Shown here one piece after another: positions 1 to 6,860 of a DNA stretch of 7,565 bases. The notes beneath the pieces were generated by a model. That model worked only from the letters and a program-made list of their open reading frames with translations. It made no database searches and was not told the DNA's origin. How positions within the stretch are numbered: position 1 is the stretch's first letter; every line of letters begins with the position of its first letter. A program made the position numbers and the translations under genes. The stretch lies in assembly GCA_002359975.1 (NCBI GenBank), contig DENG01000033.1, forward strand, positions 1 to 7,565. The letters are read 5' to 3'. The stretch is from Polynucleobacter sp. UBA2650. GTDB lineage: Bacteria > Pseudomonadota > Gammaproteobacteria > Burkholderiales > Burkholderiaceae.

Positions 1-363
1 GGTATGGTCATGCTTGGTGCAGCTACAACGTTCCGCCTCAATGAACATGTGCGTGTTGATGTGCTCTATGCCATGTACCCCAATCGAGTCAGACTCTGGC
101 TCGATTTCTGGGGGGGCATCTTATTTTTATTACCCATGTGCCTAATCATCGGCTGGAATTCGCTTGAATTATTTTTCAACTCTTTCCTTCAAAATGAAAT
201 ATCGAGCAATGCAGGCGGGCTTCTTCGTTGGCCCGCGCGAATCATGATCCCAATTGGATTTTTCTTACTTTTTCTTCAAGGAATTTCCGAGATAATCAAA
301 CGCTATGCTGCACTACAAGGCATCATCCAAATAGATCCTAAGTACGAAAGACCCCTGCAATGA
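1..363 (+). CDS. dctQ: TRAP transporter small permease DctQ, 5'-truncated by window edge
   Basis: This is the small membrane subunit of a tripartite ATP-independent periplasmic (TRAP) transporter, which with the large permease drives ion-coupled uptake of organic acids delivered by a periplasmic binding protein. The reading frame is open to the first base of the window, so the ATG at position 4 is not the true start; DctQ proteins are usually about 160-200 residues, so roughly the first 50-70 (TM1 and part of TM2) are missing. Counting from that ATG, the DctQ signature NEHVRVDVLY lies at residues 14-23, a hydrophobic helix follows at about 33-52, the motif SNAGGLLRWPARIMIPIG is at about 68-85 and a last helix at about 80-99. 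The gene ends in ATGA, overlapping dctM by 4 bases, which indicates translational coupling. A binding protein gene is expected to the left. The family call is firm; the substrate cannot be read from this subunit. Confidence 0.92.
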   Translation, partial: GMVMLGAATTFRLNEHVRVDVLYAMYPNRVRLWLDFWGGILFLLPMCLIIGWNSLELFFNSFLQNEISSNAGGLLRWPARIMIPIGFFLLFLQGISEIIKRYAALQGIIQIDPKYERPLQ

Positions 364-1811
364 TTAGCCACGACATCATGGCCCCTTTAATGTTTGGGGG
401 TCTAATTATTTTTTTATTAATTGGATATCCCGCGGCCTTTTCACTTAGCGCTGTTGGTCTCTTTTTTGCTGTTTTTGGTATTCAACTTGGTTTTTTTCAA
501 CCAAGCTTTTTGCAAGCATTACCAGATCGTGTTTTTGGAATTCTCTCAAATGATCTTCTTTTGGCAATTCCTTTCTTTACTTTTATGGGCGCCATATTAG
601 AGCGTTGCGGTTTGGCGGAGGACTTACTAGAAGGCTTAGGGCAACTATTTGGGCCCATACGCGGTGGGCTAGCCTACGCAGTTATTCTGGTAGGTGCAGT
701 TTTGGGAGCAATTACAGGTACCGTAGCAGCATCTGTGATTGCGATGGGTCTAATCTCCTTACCCATTATGTTGCGCTATGGTTATAACCCGCGTATAGCA
801 ACCGGTGTCATTGCAGCATCCGGAACTATTACGCAATTAATTCCGCCATCTTTAGTTTTGGTTATTTTGGCTGATCAATTAGGCAAATCGGTCGGCGATA
901 TGTATGCAGGCGCTATTGGCCCATCAATTATCCAAGTATTACTCTTTTGTCTGTTCATTTTTATGGTTTCAATCATCAAACCTGAATATGTTCCGGCCTT
1001 GCCTAAAGAAGCACGCCCGCCGATTGATTGGAAACTTTTTAAACGAATTCTGTGGGGCATTGTTCCATCACTAGTGCTCATCTTCTTGGTTCTAGGCACC
1101 ATCTTGATGGGCCTAGCCACACCAACAGAGGGTGGCGCAATGGGGGCGGTTGGCGCATTAGCTTTGGCCGCAATTAATAAGCGTCTTGAAAAAGATCTGG
1201 TCTGGCAAGCAATGACATCCACTATGCGAATCAATGCAATGGTCATTTTTATTTTAATCGGATCAACAGTATTTGGACTTACGTTCAGAGGTGTGGATGG
1301 AGATCTTTGGATTGAAGAATTACTCACTTCTTTACCCGGTGGGCAAATTGGTTTTTTAATTGCAGTTAATCTCTTTGTATTTTTCTTGGCATTTTTCTTG
1401 GATTATTTTGAGATTGCCTTCATCATTATTCCGCTATTGGCTCCAGTCGCTGAAAAATTAGGAATTGATTTAATTTGGTTTGGTGTTTTGCTTGGTGCAA
1501 ATTTACAAACCTCTTTTATGCATCCGCCATTTGGATTTGCACTTTTCTACCTCAGAGGAGTTGCAGATAAATCTGTCAAGAGTTCAGATATTTACTGGGG
1601 AGCCCTCCCTTGGGTTGGTATGCAACTTATTTTGGTTGCTATTATTATTTTTGTACCCGAGACCGTAACTTATTTCATTGATAAACCTACTTTAGCTATT
1701 GAATCTAGTTCAGATATCCTGATCGATCCACTACAAGGGAGCAGTGCTCCTGCTCAAGCGCCCCCTGACTCAAGTGCAGATATTGAGAAGATGCTCAAAG
1801 AGAACAAATAA
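360..1811 (+). CDS. dctM: TRAP transporter large permease DctM
   Basis: This is the large, transport-catalysing subunit of a TRAP importer in the inner membrane, a very hydrophobic protein of about 11-12 helices. Family motifs are visible in order: GAILERCGLAEDLLEGL (residues 77-93), the signature ASGTITQLIPPS (153-164), ATPTEGGAMGA (253-263), which begins the second half, and QTSFMHPPFGFALFYLRG (383-400). At 483 residues it is longer than the common 425-435-residue DctM and resembles the longer group often annotated as mannitol/chloroaromatic or 2-oxo-acid type (TakM-like); the substrate assignment is inference. About 45 C-terminal residues after the last helix form a polar tail with an Ala/Pro/Ser-rich stretch (459-473) ending DIEKMLKENK. 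The start at 360 sits in the ATGA overlap with dctQ and has no strong ribosome binding site, consistent with coupling. It is more T-rich than neighbouring genes. Confidence 0.95.
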   Translation: MISHDIMAPLMFGGLIIFLLIGYPAAFSLSAVGLFFAVFGIQLGFFQPSFLQALPDRVFGILSNDLLLAIPFFTFMGAILERCGLAEDLLEGLGQLFGPIRGGLAYAVILVGAVLGAITGTVAASVIAMGLISLPIMLRYGYNPRIATGVIAASGTITQLIPPSLVLVILADQLGKSVGDMYAGAIGPSIIQVLLFCLFIFMVSIIKPEYVPALPKEARPPIDWKLFKRILWGIVPSLVLIFLVLGTILMGLATPTEGGAMGAVGALALAAINKRLEKDLVWQAMTSTMRINAMVIFILIGSTVFGLTFRGVDGDLWIEELLTSLPGGQIGFLIAVNLFVFFLAFFLDYFEIAFIIIPLLAPVAEKLGIDLIWFGVLLGANLQTSFMHPPFGFALFYLRGVADKSVKSSDIYWGALPWVGMQLILVAIIIFVPETVTYFIDKPTLAIESSSDILIDPLQGSSAPAQAPPDSSADIEKMLKENK

Positions 1812-1833
1812 AATAGCGCTTTAATTATTTTCT

Positions 1834-1837
1834 GAGG
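1834..1837 (+). promoter_or_regulatory. Ribosome binding site of the GGT-family gene
   Basis: GAGG lies five bases before the ATG at 1843 and supports that start. The 31-base gap after dctM otherwise shows only a 6-base AGCGCT palindrome and AT-rich sequence. There is no terminator or clear promoter, so read-through from dctM is likely. Confidence 0.6.
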
Positions 1838-1842
1838 TTTGC

Positions 1843-3441
1843 ATGCAACCAAAATGGGGTATTCAGGGGATGGCTGTTGCTCCCCACTCACTCGCTTCAC
1901 AATCTGCACTCGCTGTTTTGCGGGAGGGGGGCAATAGCCTAGAGGCGATGATCGCCGCTGCAGCTACCATTGCAGTGGTCTACCCCCATATGAACTCGAT
2001 TGGAGGCGACTCGTTTTGGGTGATTCATGCTCCTGGCAAAGCCATGGGGGGCATTGATGCCTGTGGGGCTGCTGCTGGTTTAGCAACGCGCTCTTGGTAT
2101 CAATCTCAAGGCATTACCGGCTCCATTCCGTTTCGGGGGCCGATTGCTGCGAACACGGTTGCAGGCACTATCTCTGGATGGGGCGCTGCATTCGCTCTCT
2201 CTAAAAAGAGTTTAGGTGGCAGACTGCCGCTCTCGCGCTTGCTAGAAGATGCAATCCATTATGCAGAGCGTGGTGTACCTGTTACCCATAGCCAGTCTGC
2301 CCTAACAGAAAAGAAGCGCGCTGAGTTAACTCCGCAACCTGGTTTTGCAGACACCTTCTTGGTAAATGGTAAGGCCCCCGCCACCGGTAGCGTCTTTCTA
2401 CAAAAACGCTTAGCGGCAACCCTGCGCCAGATCGCCAAAAAGGGAACGGATGATTACTATCGCGGTGAGCTTGCTGAACAGATCGCCAAAGAACTCAAAC
2501 AAATTGGTAGTCCATTACGGCTTGATGACCTAAATCGTCACCAGGCAAAACTGATTAATCCTTTGCATCTTGCTCATAGTGTTGCTGACGTATACAACAT
2601 GACCCCGCCAACGCAAGGCGTGGTCTCATTAATGATTTTGGGCATCCTCGATCAACTCAATTTAAGGCAATACGCGGTAGATAGCCCAGAGTATGTTCAT
2701 CATTGTGTCGAGGCGACCAAGCAAGCGTTCAAGGTTCGCGATCAATTTGTTACCGATCCTGCTTATATGAAACAGCATGCCCAAGAATTTTTATCTCCCG
2801 CCTTCTTAAAGACTCTTGCTGATAAGGTAAGCAGTCAGAAAGCATTGCCCTGGGGTGCTGGGCGTGGGCCTGCTGATACGATTTGGATGGGGGTCATTGA
2901 TGGTGAGGGTCGCTGCGTCTCGTTCATTCAAAGTATTTATCACGAGTTTGGAGCTGGTATTGTTTTACCTAAAACAGGGATTAATTGGCAAAACCGCGGT
3001 TGCAGTTTCTCTTTAGATGCCAATGCACTCAACGCCCTAGAGCCCTATCGCAAACCATTTCATACACTTAATCCTGCACTGGCATTATTTAAAGATGGTC
3101 GCTCGATGGTATATGGCACCATGGGCGGTGACGGACAACCACAAACGCAGTGTGCGGTATTCACTCGTACAGCGGTCTATGGGCTAGACCCACAAGATGC
3201 GATTAGTCGGCCCCGTTGGTTGCTTGGTCGTACTTGGGGGCAAACCAGCGATAGTCTGAAGCTCGAATCACGCTTTGATCCCTCTCTAGTGAAGCAACTC
3301 AAAGAAATGGGTCATGATGTAGAGATGCTCGCTGACTTTGATGAATCGGTGGGTCATGCGGGTTGCATTATTCGGGAGCCATCTGGAATCTTGCGCGGCG
3401 GCTGGGATCCGCGCAGCGATGGTGCGGTAGCATCCTTCTGA
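1843..3441 (+). CDS. GGT-superfamily Ntn hydrolase, oxamate amidohydrolase-like (annotated as gamma-glutamyltransferase)
   Basis: This 532-residue protein has the full length and fold markers of the gamma-glutamyltransferase superfamily, whose members are made as proenzymes and cut themselves to expose an N-terminal threonine nucleophile. The predicted nucleophile is T346 in ADTIWMGVID, aligning with E. coli Ggt T391; S364 replaces the supporting T409, and GTMGGD (425-430) keeps the oxyanion glycines G428/G429. In contrast the residues binding the gamma-glutamyl group are lost: R114, N411, Q430, D433, S462 and S463 of E. coli align by eye with C74, Y366, R385, S388, H407 and T408. There is no signal peptide, so it should be cytoplasmic, unlike periplasmic Ggt. 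Together these point to the amidase-like branch, best exemplified by oxamate amidohydrolase HpxW (oxamate to oxalate plus ammonia). The superfamily is certain; the substrate is not. It sits 31 bases after dctM and overlaps maiA by one base. Confidence 0.9.
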   Translation: MQPKWGIQGMAVAPHSLASQSALAVLREGGNSLEAMIAAAATIAVVYPHMNSIGGDSFWVIHAPGKAMGGIDACGAAAGLATRSWYQSQGITGSIPFRGPIAANTVAGTISGWGAAFALSKKSLGGRLPLSRLLEDAIHYAERGVPVTHSQSALTEKKRAELTPQPGFADTFLVNGKAPATGSVFLQKRLAATLRQIAKKGTDDYYRGELAEQIAKELKQIGSPLRLDDLNRHQAKLINPLHLAHSVADVYNMTPPTQGVVSLMILGILDQLNLRQYAVDSPEYVHHCVEATKQAFKVRDQFVTDPAYMKQHAQEFLSPAFLKTLADKVSSQKALPWGAGRGPADTIWMGVIDGEGRCVSFIQSIYHEFGAGIVLPKTGINWQNRGCSFSLDANALNALEPYRKPFHTLNPALALFKDGRSMVYGTMGGDGQPQTQCAVFTRTAVYGLDPQDAISRPRWLLGRTWGQTSDSLKLESRFDPSLVKQLKEMGHDVEMLADFDESVGHAGCIIREPSGILRGGWDPRSDGAVASF

Positions 3442-4109
3442 TGAAACCAATTCTCTATAGCTTCTGGCGCAGCTCCGCTGCCTTTCGGGTTCGTATTGCC
3501 TTAAACCTTAAAGGGATCGATTACGACATCATCCCCGTGCATTTACGTAAGGGTGGCGGGGAACAACACAAGGAGCCCTATCAAGCTCTTAACCCGAATG
3601 GCCTGGTGCCCCTTTATATCGAGAATGGTGTTCCCTTACATCAATCAGCAGCCATCATTGAGTATCTAGAAGAGAAATACCCCAACCCACCACTGCTCCC
3701 CAAAAATTTAGAGGATCGAGCATGGGTTCGGGCTCTAACACAAGATATCGCAGCCGATATTCACCCCATTAATAATTTACGAGTACTACGCTACCTCGTA
3801 GGTAGCTTAGGAGTGAGCGATGAGAACAAAACCATTTGGTATAACCATTGGGTTAAAAAAGGTCTGGCTAGTCTAGAAAAACGTCTTGCGAAGGATGCTC
3901 GTGTTGGTCAATTTTGTTATGGTGACACGCCAAGCATGGCAGATGTCTTTTTAGTTCCGCAGGTCTTTAATGCTTATGACGCCAAGATCGATTTTAGTGT
4001 CTATCCAACAGTTCATCGCATCGTCACCCATTGCATGACCCTGCCTGCATTTATCAATGCGTCTTGGGAGAAACAATTGGATGCCGAAGGATCAAATCCT
4101 CAGATCTAG
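3441..4109 (+). CDS. maiA: Maleylacetoacetate isomerase / zeta-class glutathione S-transferase
   Basis: A 222-residue cytoplasmic zeta-class GST-fold enzyme; MaiA isomerises maleylacetoacetate to fumarylacetoacetate in tyrosine/homogentisate breakdown using glutathione. The thioredoxin-like N-terminal domain starts MKPILYSFWRSSAAFRVRIA, where S11-S12-A13-A14 replaces the SSCS of eukaryotic zeta enzymes. NPNGLVPLY (51-59) and QSAAIIEYLEE (68-78) form the glutathione-binding face. The helical domain carries DIHPINNLRVLRYL (106-119), typical of MaiA and close relatives, and GDTPSMADVFLVPQ (161-174). I place the start at 3441, giving a TGATG overlap with the upstream stop and the expected family N-terminus; the frame stays open further upstream to an ATG at 3363, but those 26 residues match nothing in GSTs. 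The homogentisate partners hmgA and fahA are absent here, so a maleylpyruvate isomerase or another glutathione-dependent role is possible. Its stop shares a CTAG with the convergent permease gene. Confidence 0.93.
   Translation: MKPILYSFWRSSAAFRVRIALNLKGIDYDIIPVHLRKGGGEQHKEPYQALNPNGLVPLYIENGVPLHQSAAIIEYLEEKYPNPPLLPKNLEDRAWVRALTQDIAADIHPINNLRVLRYLVGSLGVSDENKTIWYNHWVKKGLASLEKRLAKDARVGQFCYGDTPSMADVFLVPQVFNAYDAKIDFSVYPTVHRIVTHCMTLPAFINASWEKQLDAEGSNPQI
4106..4109. other. Palindromic CTAG shared by two convergent stop codons
   Basis: Read on the plus strand, TAG at 4107-4109 ends maiA. Read on the minus strand, TAG at 4108-4106 ends the AEC permease gene. There is no intergenic space, so any transcription termination must happen inside the opposing coding region; I see no hairpin with a T-run on either side. 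Confidence 0.97.
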
Positions 4110-5038
4110 TGAGGGGTCATCCACCATACCAAAGCGGATAAGGTAATGACAGATCCCAAGGTAGTAATCAATACCACTCTAGAAATGAGTGAGCCATCCG
4201 CGCGATAGTATTGCGCCAACATAAAGGGGCCTGTCCCTGTTGGTAGGGCGCTCACTAAAACTGCGGCGTATACCCAAAAGGTCGGTAAGCCCAATATTGG
4301 ATCAGCTACCACCCACACCACAAACGGTTGGAGGATTAATTTAACGAAGACCAAACTCCACGTTGTCGTAGTTGGAGCGCTCGTTTTTTGAACAAGGAAA
4401 AGTCCAATTGAGACCAGAGCACATGGACTAGCCGCTGCACCCAAGAAACTCACAAACTGACGCAATGGTGCATACAACTCTAAGCCGGTGGTTGCCCAAA
4501 GGGCTCCACAAAACGGGGCCACTAATAATGGATTAGTTGCCAAGGATTTAGCAACCGTTTGAATGATCTCGCTAAAGGGTTTTTTAGCATGCACCCCTAA
4601 CTCAATAAAAATAATCGCTACGGCAAATAAAGCACAGACCACTATCAAAGTAGCAATGACAGCGGGGCCCAATCCACTCTCTCCAAAAGCGAGCATCAAC
4701 AAAGGGATGCCCATATAGCCTGTGTTTGCATACGAACCACTCAAGCTCTGAAAGCTGGCTACGGTCCAATCTTTGGTTTGAATGCGGTAGTAAATTAAGA
4801 GTGCGAAATAAACAGCTAGTGCACCGGCACTAAAAGCGATGATGAAACCAGGTTGCCATAACTCTTGCCAATTACTGTGGGCCGTGAAATCAAACATCTG
4901 CGCTGGCAGTGCCAACCAAACCACAAAGCGATTAATTTCAGTCGATGCATTAACGCTTAACTTGCCAGACTTACCAGCAATATATCCCGCTAGTATTAAA
5001 GCGAAGATCGGGATGATGACGTTAAGAACGTGCAGCAA
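4106..5038 (-). CDS. AEC-family (auxin efflux carrier-like) membrane transporter
   Basis: A 310-residue inner-membrane protein of about ten helices belonging to the AEC/BART secondary transporters, whose bacterial members include malonate (MdcF/MleP-like) and other organic acid permeases; the substrate here is unknown. Markers are the N-terminal helix NVIIPIFALILAGYIAGK (6-23), FVVWLALPAQMF (38-49), SYANTGYMGIPL (102-113), NPLLVAPFCG (169-178), the half-repeat LGAAASPCALVSIGLFL (199-215) and LPTGTGPFMLAQYY (265-278). The two halves carry the broken-helix Asn/Pro/Gly segments typical of the family. The start must be the TTG at 5038 or later, because an in-frame TAG lies immediately before it and no ATG or GTG occurs before the first helix; AGG six bases upstream can serve as a weak ribosome site. 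It follows the carbonic anhydrase-like gene by only 7 bases and is probably cotranscribed with it. Confidence 0.9.
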   Translation of the reverse strand: MLHVLNVIIPIFALILAGYIAGKSGKLSVNASTEINRFVVWLALPAQMFDFTAHSNWQELWQPGFIIAFSAGALAVYFALLIYYRIQTKDWTVASFQSLSGSYANTGYMGIPLLMLAFGESGLGPAVIATLIVVCALFAVAIIFIELGVHAKKPFSEIIQTVAKSLATNPLLVAPFCGALWATTGLELYAPLRQFVSFLGAAASPCALVSIGLFLVQKTSAPTTTTWSLVFVKLILQPFVVWVVADPILGLPTFWVYAAVLVSALPTGTGPFMLAQYYRADGSLISRVVLITTLGSVITLSALVWWMTPH

Positions 5039-5045
5039 CTAAAGC

Positions 5046-5570
5046 CTATGCGATTTTCTTTAGGCCGTTGCGATAGCGCTTTGCATTCTCAACATAGTGG
5101 GATGAGATTCTGTCTATCTCAGCAATTTGTTCTGGACTTAGACTCTTCACTGCCTTAGCCGGTGAACCAATAATGAGAGAGCCATCCGGAAACTCTTTAC
5201 CTTCGGTGACTAAAGCACCAGCACCCACTAAGCAGTTCTTACCGATCTTGGCACCATTAAGAACAATGGCATTAATCCCAATCAAACTACCATCGCCAAT
5301 CGTGCAACCGTGCACCATGGCTTGGTGGCCTATCGATACGTTCTCGCCCAAGGTCAATGGCGAGCCAAAATCGGAGTGCAAAACTGCTGCATCTTGAATA
5401 TTGGTACCAGCACCAATGCGTATCGGCTCGTTATCGCCACGGATTACCACCTGTGGCCAGACATTAGCATTCTTGCCTAGATGCACTCGACCGATCACCT
5501 CGGCCGAGTCTGCCACCCATGCACCATCGCCTAATTCAGGGGAAATGCCATCTAATTCATATATAGCCAT
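5046..5570 (-). CDS. Gamma-carbonic anhydrase family hexapeptide-repeat protein (YrdA/PaaY-like)
   Basis: A 174-residue left-handed beta-helix protein expected to form a cytoplasmic trimer with a metal at each subunit interface. Hexapeptide repeats of the [LIV]-G-x-x pattern run from about residue 18 to 138. The three metal-binding histidines of the family are present: H65 (AAVLHSD), H82 and H87 (IGHQAMVHG). VVIRGDNEPIRIG (41-53) and TNIQDAAVLHSD (56-67) are the conserved core, and IIGSPAKAVKSLSPEQ (133-148) leads into a C-terminal helix. The acidic loop that carries the proton-shuttle glutamate of archaeal Cam is not visible, so it resembles the CamH/YrdA group, whose carbonic anhydrase activity is often weak or unproven; thioesterase activity is known for PaaY. 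The ATG at 5570 follows the amt stop by 23 bases, with GGGG only about one base away from it instead of a normally spaced ribosome site. AEC follows after 7 bases. Confidence 0.93.
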   Translation of the reverse strand: MAIYELDGISPELGDGAWVADSAEVIGRVHLGKNANVWPQVVIRGDNEPIRIGAGTNIQDAAVLHSDFGSPLTLGENVSIGHQAMVHGCTIGDGSLIGINAIVLNGAKIGKNCLVGAGALVTEGKEFPDGSLIIGSPAKAVKSLSPEQIAEIDRISSHYVENAKRYRNGLKKIA

Positions 5571-5576
5571 GCCCCA

Positions 5577-5582
5577 ATTATA
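5577..5582 (-). promoter_or_regulatory. Possible -10 element (TATAAT) just upstream of the carbonic anhydrase-like gene
   Basis: On the minus strand a perfect TATAAT ends 6 bases before the ATG at 5570. Transcription from it would begin at or next to the start codon, giving a nearly leaderless mRNA. No good -35 box lies 16-18 bases upstream (that stretch is inside the end of amt), so this may be a chance match. Confidence 0.25.
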
Positions 5583-5593
5583 GTGAGGCTAGG

Positions 5594-6799
5594 CTACCAA
5601 CTGGAGTCTCGGTCTGGAGTCGCAGAAATTTTGTGCAAACTCAGATCAGCACCCTCGTACTCATCCTCTTGTGACATCCGAATACCGAGGGTCATTTTTA
5701 AGATTCCATAGACCACAAAGCCGCCCACTAGAGCAATGACTACTCCCAATAGGCTACCAATTGTTTGGGCGGCAAGGTTAACACCGCCAAGACCGCCAAG
5801 GGCTGTGGCGCCAAAGATACCAGCTGCTAGACCGCCCCATAATCCGCAGAGGCCATGCAAGGGCCAAACTCCTAGAACATCATCAATCTTCCACCGATTT
5901 TGCACTTGGGTAAACATGTAGACAAACAACGCGCCTGCAACCAATCCCGTCACTAAGGCTCCCAAGGGATGCATAAGATCAGAGCCCGCACAGACTGCCA
6001 CCAATCCTGCTAAAGGCCCGTTATAAGAAAACCCAGGATCATTGCGGCCCACTAACCAAGCCGCCAAGGTTCCACCAACCATAGCCATTAATGAGTTAAG
6101 TGCCACCAAGCCACTCACCTTATCAATGGTCTGTGCACTCATCACATTAAATCCAAACCAACCCACGGTCAGAATCCATGCGCCTAAGGCCAAGAAAGGA
6201 ATGCTTGATGGTGGATGGGCTGCAATTTGCCCCTCCTTGGAATATCGACCACGTCGCGCACCCAACAAAAGGATGGCGGGCAAAGCTAACCAGCCACCCA
6301 CTGCATGCACAACAATCGAACCTGCAAAGTCATGGAACTCATCACCCGTTAGCTCTTTGATCCATGCCTGAATTCCGTAATGCTGGTTCCAAGTAATACC
6401 CTCAAAGAAGGGATATACAAATCCAACGATTACAAATGTGGCAATCAGTTGTGGGTTGAACTTAGCCCGCTCTGCGATCCCCCCTGAAATAATCGCGGGG
6501 ATTGCCGCGGCAAAGGTCAGTAGGAAGAAAAACTTGACTAGCTCAAAGCCACTCTTTTGTGCAAGAACTTCTGCGCTTGAAAAGAAATGAACACCATAGG
6601 CAATGCTGTATCCAATAAAGAAATATGCAATCGTTGAGACGGCAAAATCAACCAAAATTTTGATGAGTGCATTCACCTGGTTCTTCTTACGAACTGTCCC
6701 AAGCTCTAGAAAAGCAAAGCCTGCGTGCATTGCAAGCACCATAATGGCGCCCAGCATAATAAAGAGGACATCTGCCCCCGATTTAACCGCTTCCATCAT
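5594..6799 (-). CDS. amt: Ammonium transporter (Amt/AmtB family)
   Basis: A 401-residue inner-membrane ammonium channel of the Amt/Mep/Rh family, trimeric in known structures, with about 11 helices. The twin pore histidines are visible as H165 in DFAGSIVVHAVGGW (D157 is the conserved structural Asp) and H315 in GVWPLHGLCGLWGG. Other markers are FLELGTVRKKNQVN (30-43), IPAIISGGIAERAKF (100-114), GWFGFNVMSA (213-222) and the cytosolic tail GIRMSQEDEYEGADLSLH (372-389), the surface that in relatives binds the PII protein GlnK. There is no E. coli-like N-terminal signal peptide; the first helix begins almost at once. No glnK is adjacent. Two ATGs lie in tandem (6799 and 6796); the AAGGGGT site favours the second, a difference of one residue. 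An 81-base gap separates it from osmC, so it probably has its own promoter. Nitrogen control is expected but not proven. Confidence 0.96.
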   Translation of the reverse strand: MMEAVKSGADVLFIMLGAIMVLAMHAGFAFLELGTVRKKNQVNALIKILVDFAVSTIAYFFIGYSIAYGVHFFSSAEVLAQKSGFELVKFFFLLTFAAAIPAIISGGIAERAKFNPQLIATFVIVGFVYPFFEGITWNQHYGIQAWIKELTGDEFHDFAGSIVVHAVGGWLALPAILLLGARRGRYSKEGQIAAHPPSSIPFLALGAWILTVGWFGFNVMSAQTIDKVSGLVALNSLMAMVGGTLAAWLVGRNDPGFSYNGPLAGLVAVCAGSDLMHPLGALVTGLVAGALFVYMFTQVQNRWKIDDVLGVWPLHGLCGLWGGLAAGIFGATALGGLGGVNLAAQTIGSLLGVVIALVGGFVVYGILKMTLGIRMSQEDEYEGADLSLHKISATPDRDSSW

Positions 6800-6800
6800 T

Positions 6801-6807
6801 ACCCCTT
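6801..6807 (-). promoter_or_regulatory. Ribosome binding site of amt that favours the second ATG
   Basis: The minus strand reads AAGGGGTAATGATG. The purine run ends two bases before the first ATG, which is too close for efficient initiation, and five bases before the second at 6796, a normal spacing. Confidence 0.5.
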
Positions 6808-6860
6808 TTATTTAATATTTTGCTAATTATTAATGTTTAGGGGCTTGAGACTAGCCTGAA

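Noticed and set aside
875..1327. 150-codon open frame antisense to dctM
   Set aside because: No recognisable domain; it is the complement of a strongly conserved permease coding region with no ribosome site or neighbouring partner.
1813..1822. AGCGCT palindrome between dctM and the hydrolase as a terminator
   Set aside because: Six bases without a loop and no stable stem; it cannot form a useful hairpin.
3363..3440. A 26-residue N-terminal extension of maiA from an upstream ATG
   Set aside because: It overlaps the end of the hydrolase gene, matches nothing in zeta GSTs, and the ATG at 3441 gives the normal family N-terminus and a TGATG coupling.
5173..5583. Two plus-strand open frames opposite the carbonic anhydrase-like gene
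   Set aside because: Shadows of the hexapeptide repeats on the other strand, with no motif or start signal.
5601..5622. Direct repeat of CTGGAGTC at the end of amt
   Set aside because: Only two short copies inside coding sequence; it reflects similar codons and has no further copies.
6042..6371. 109-codon plus-strand open frame antisense to amt
   Set aside because: Its Pro/Asn/Ala-rich low-complexity translation is what the complement of a Gly/Ala/Leu-rich membrane gene gives; amt is clearly the real gene.
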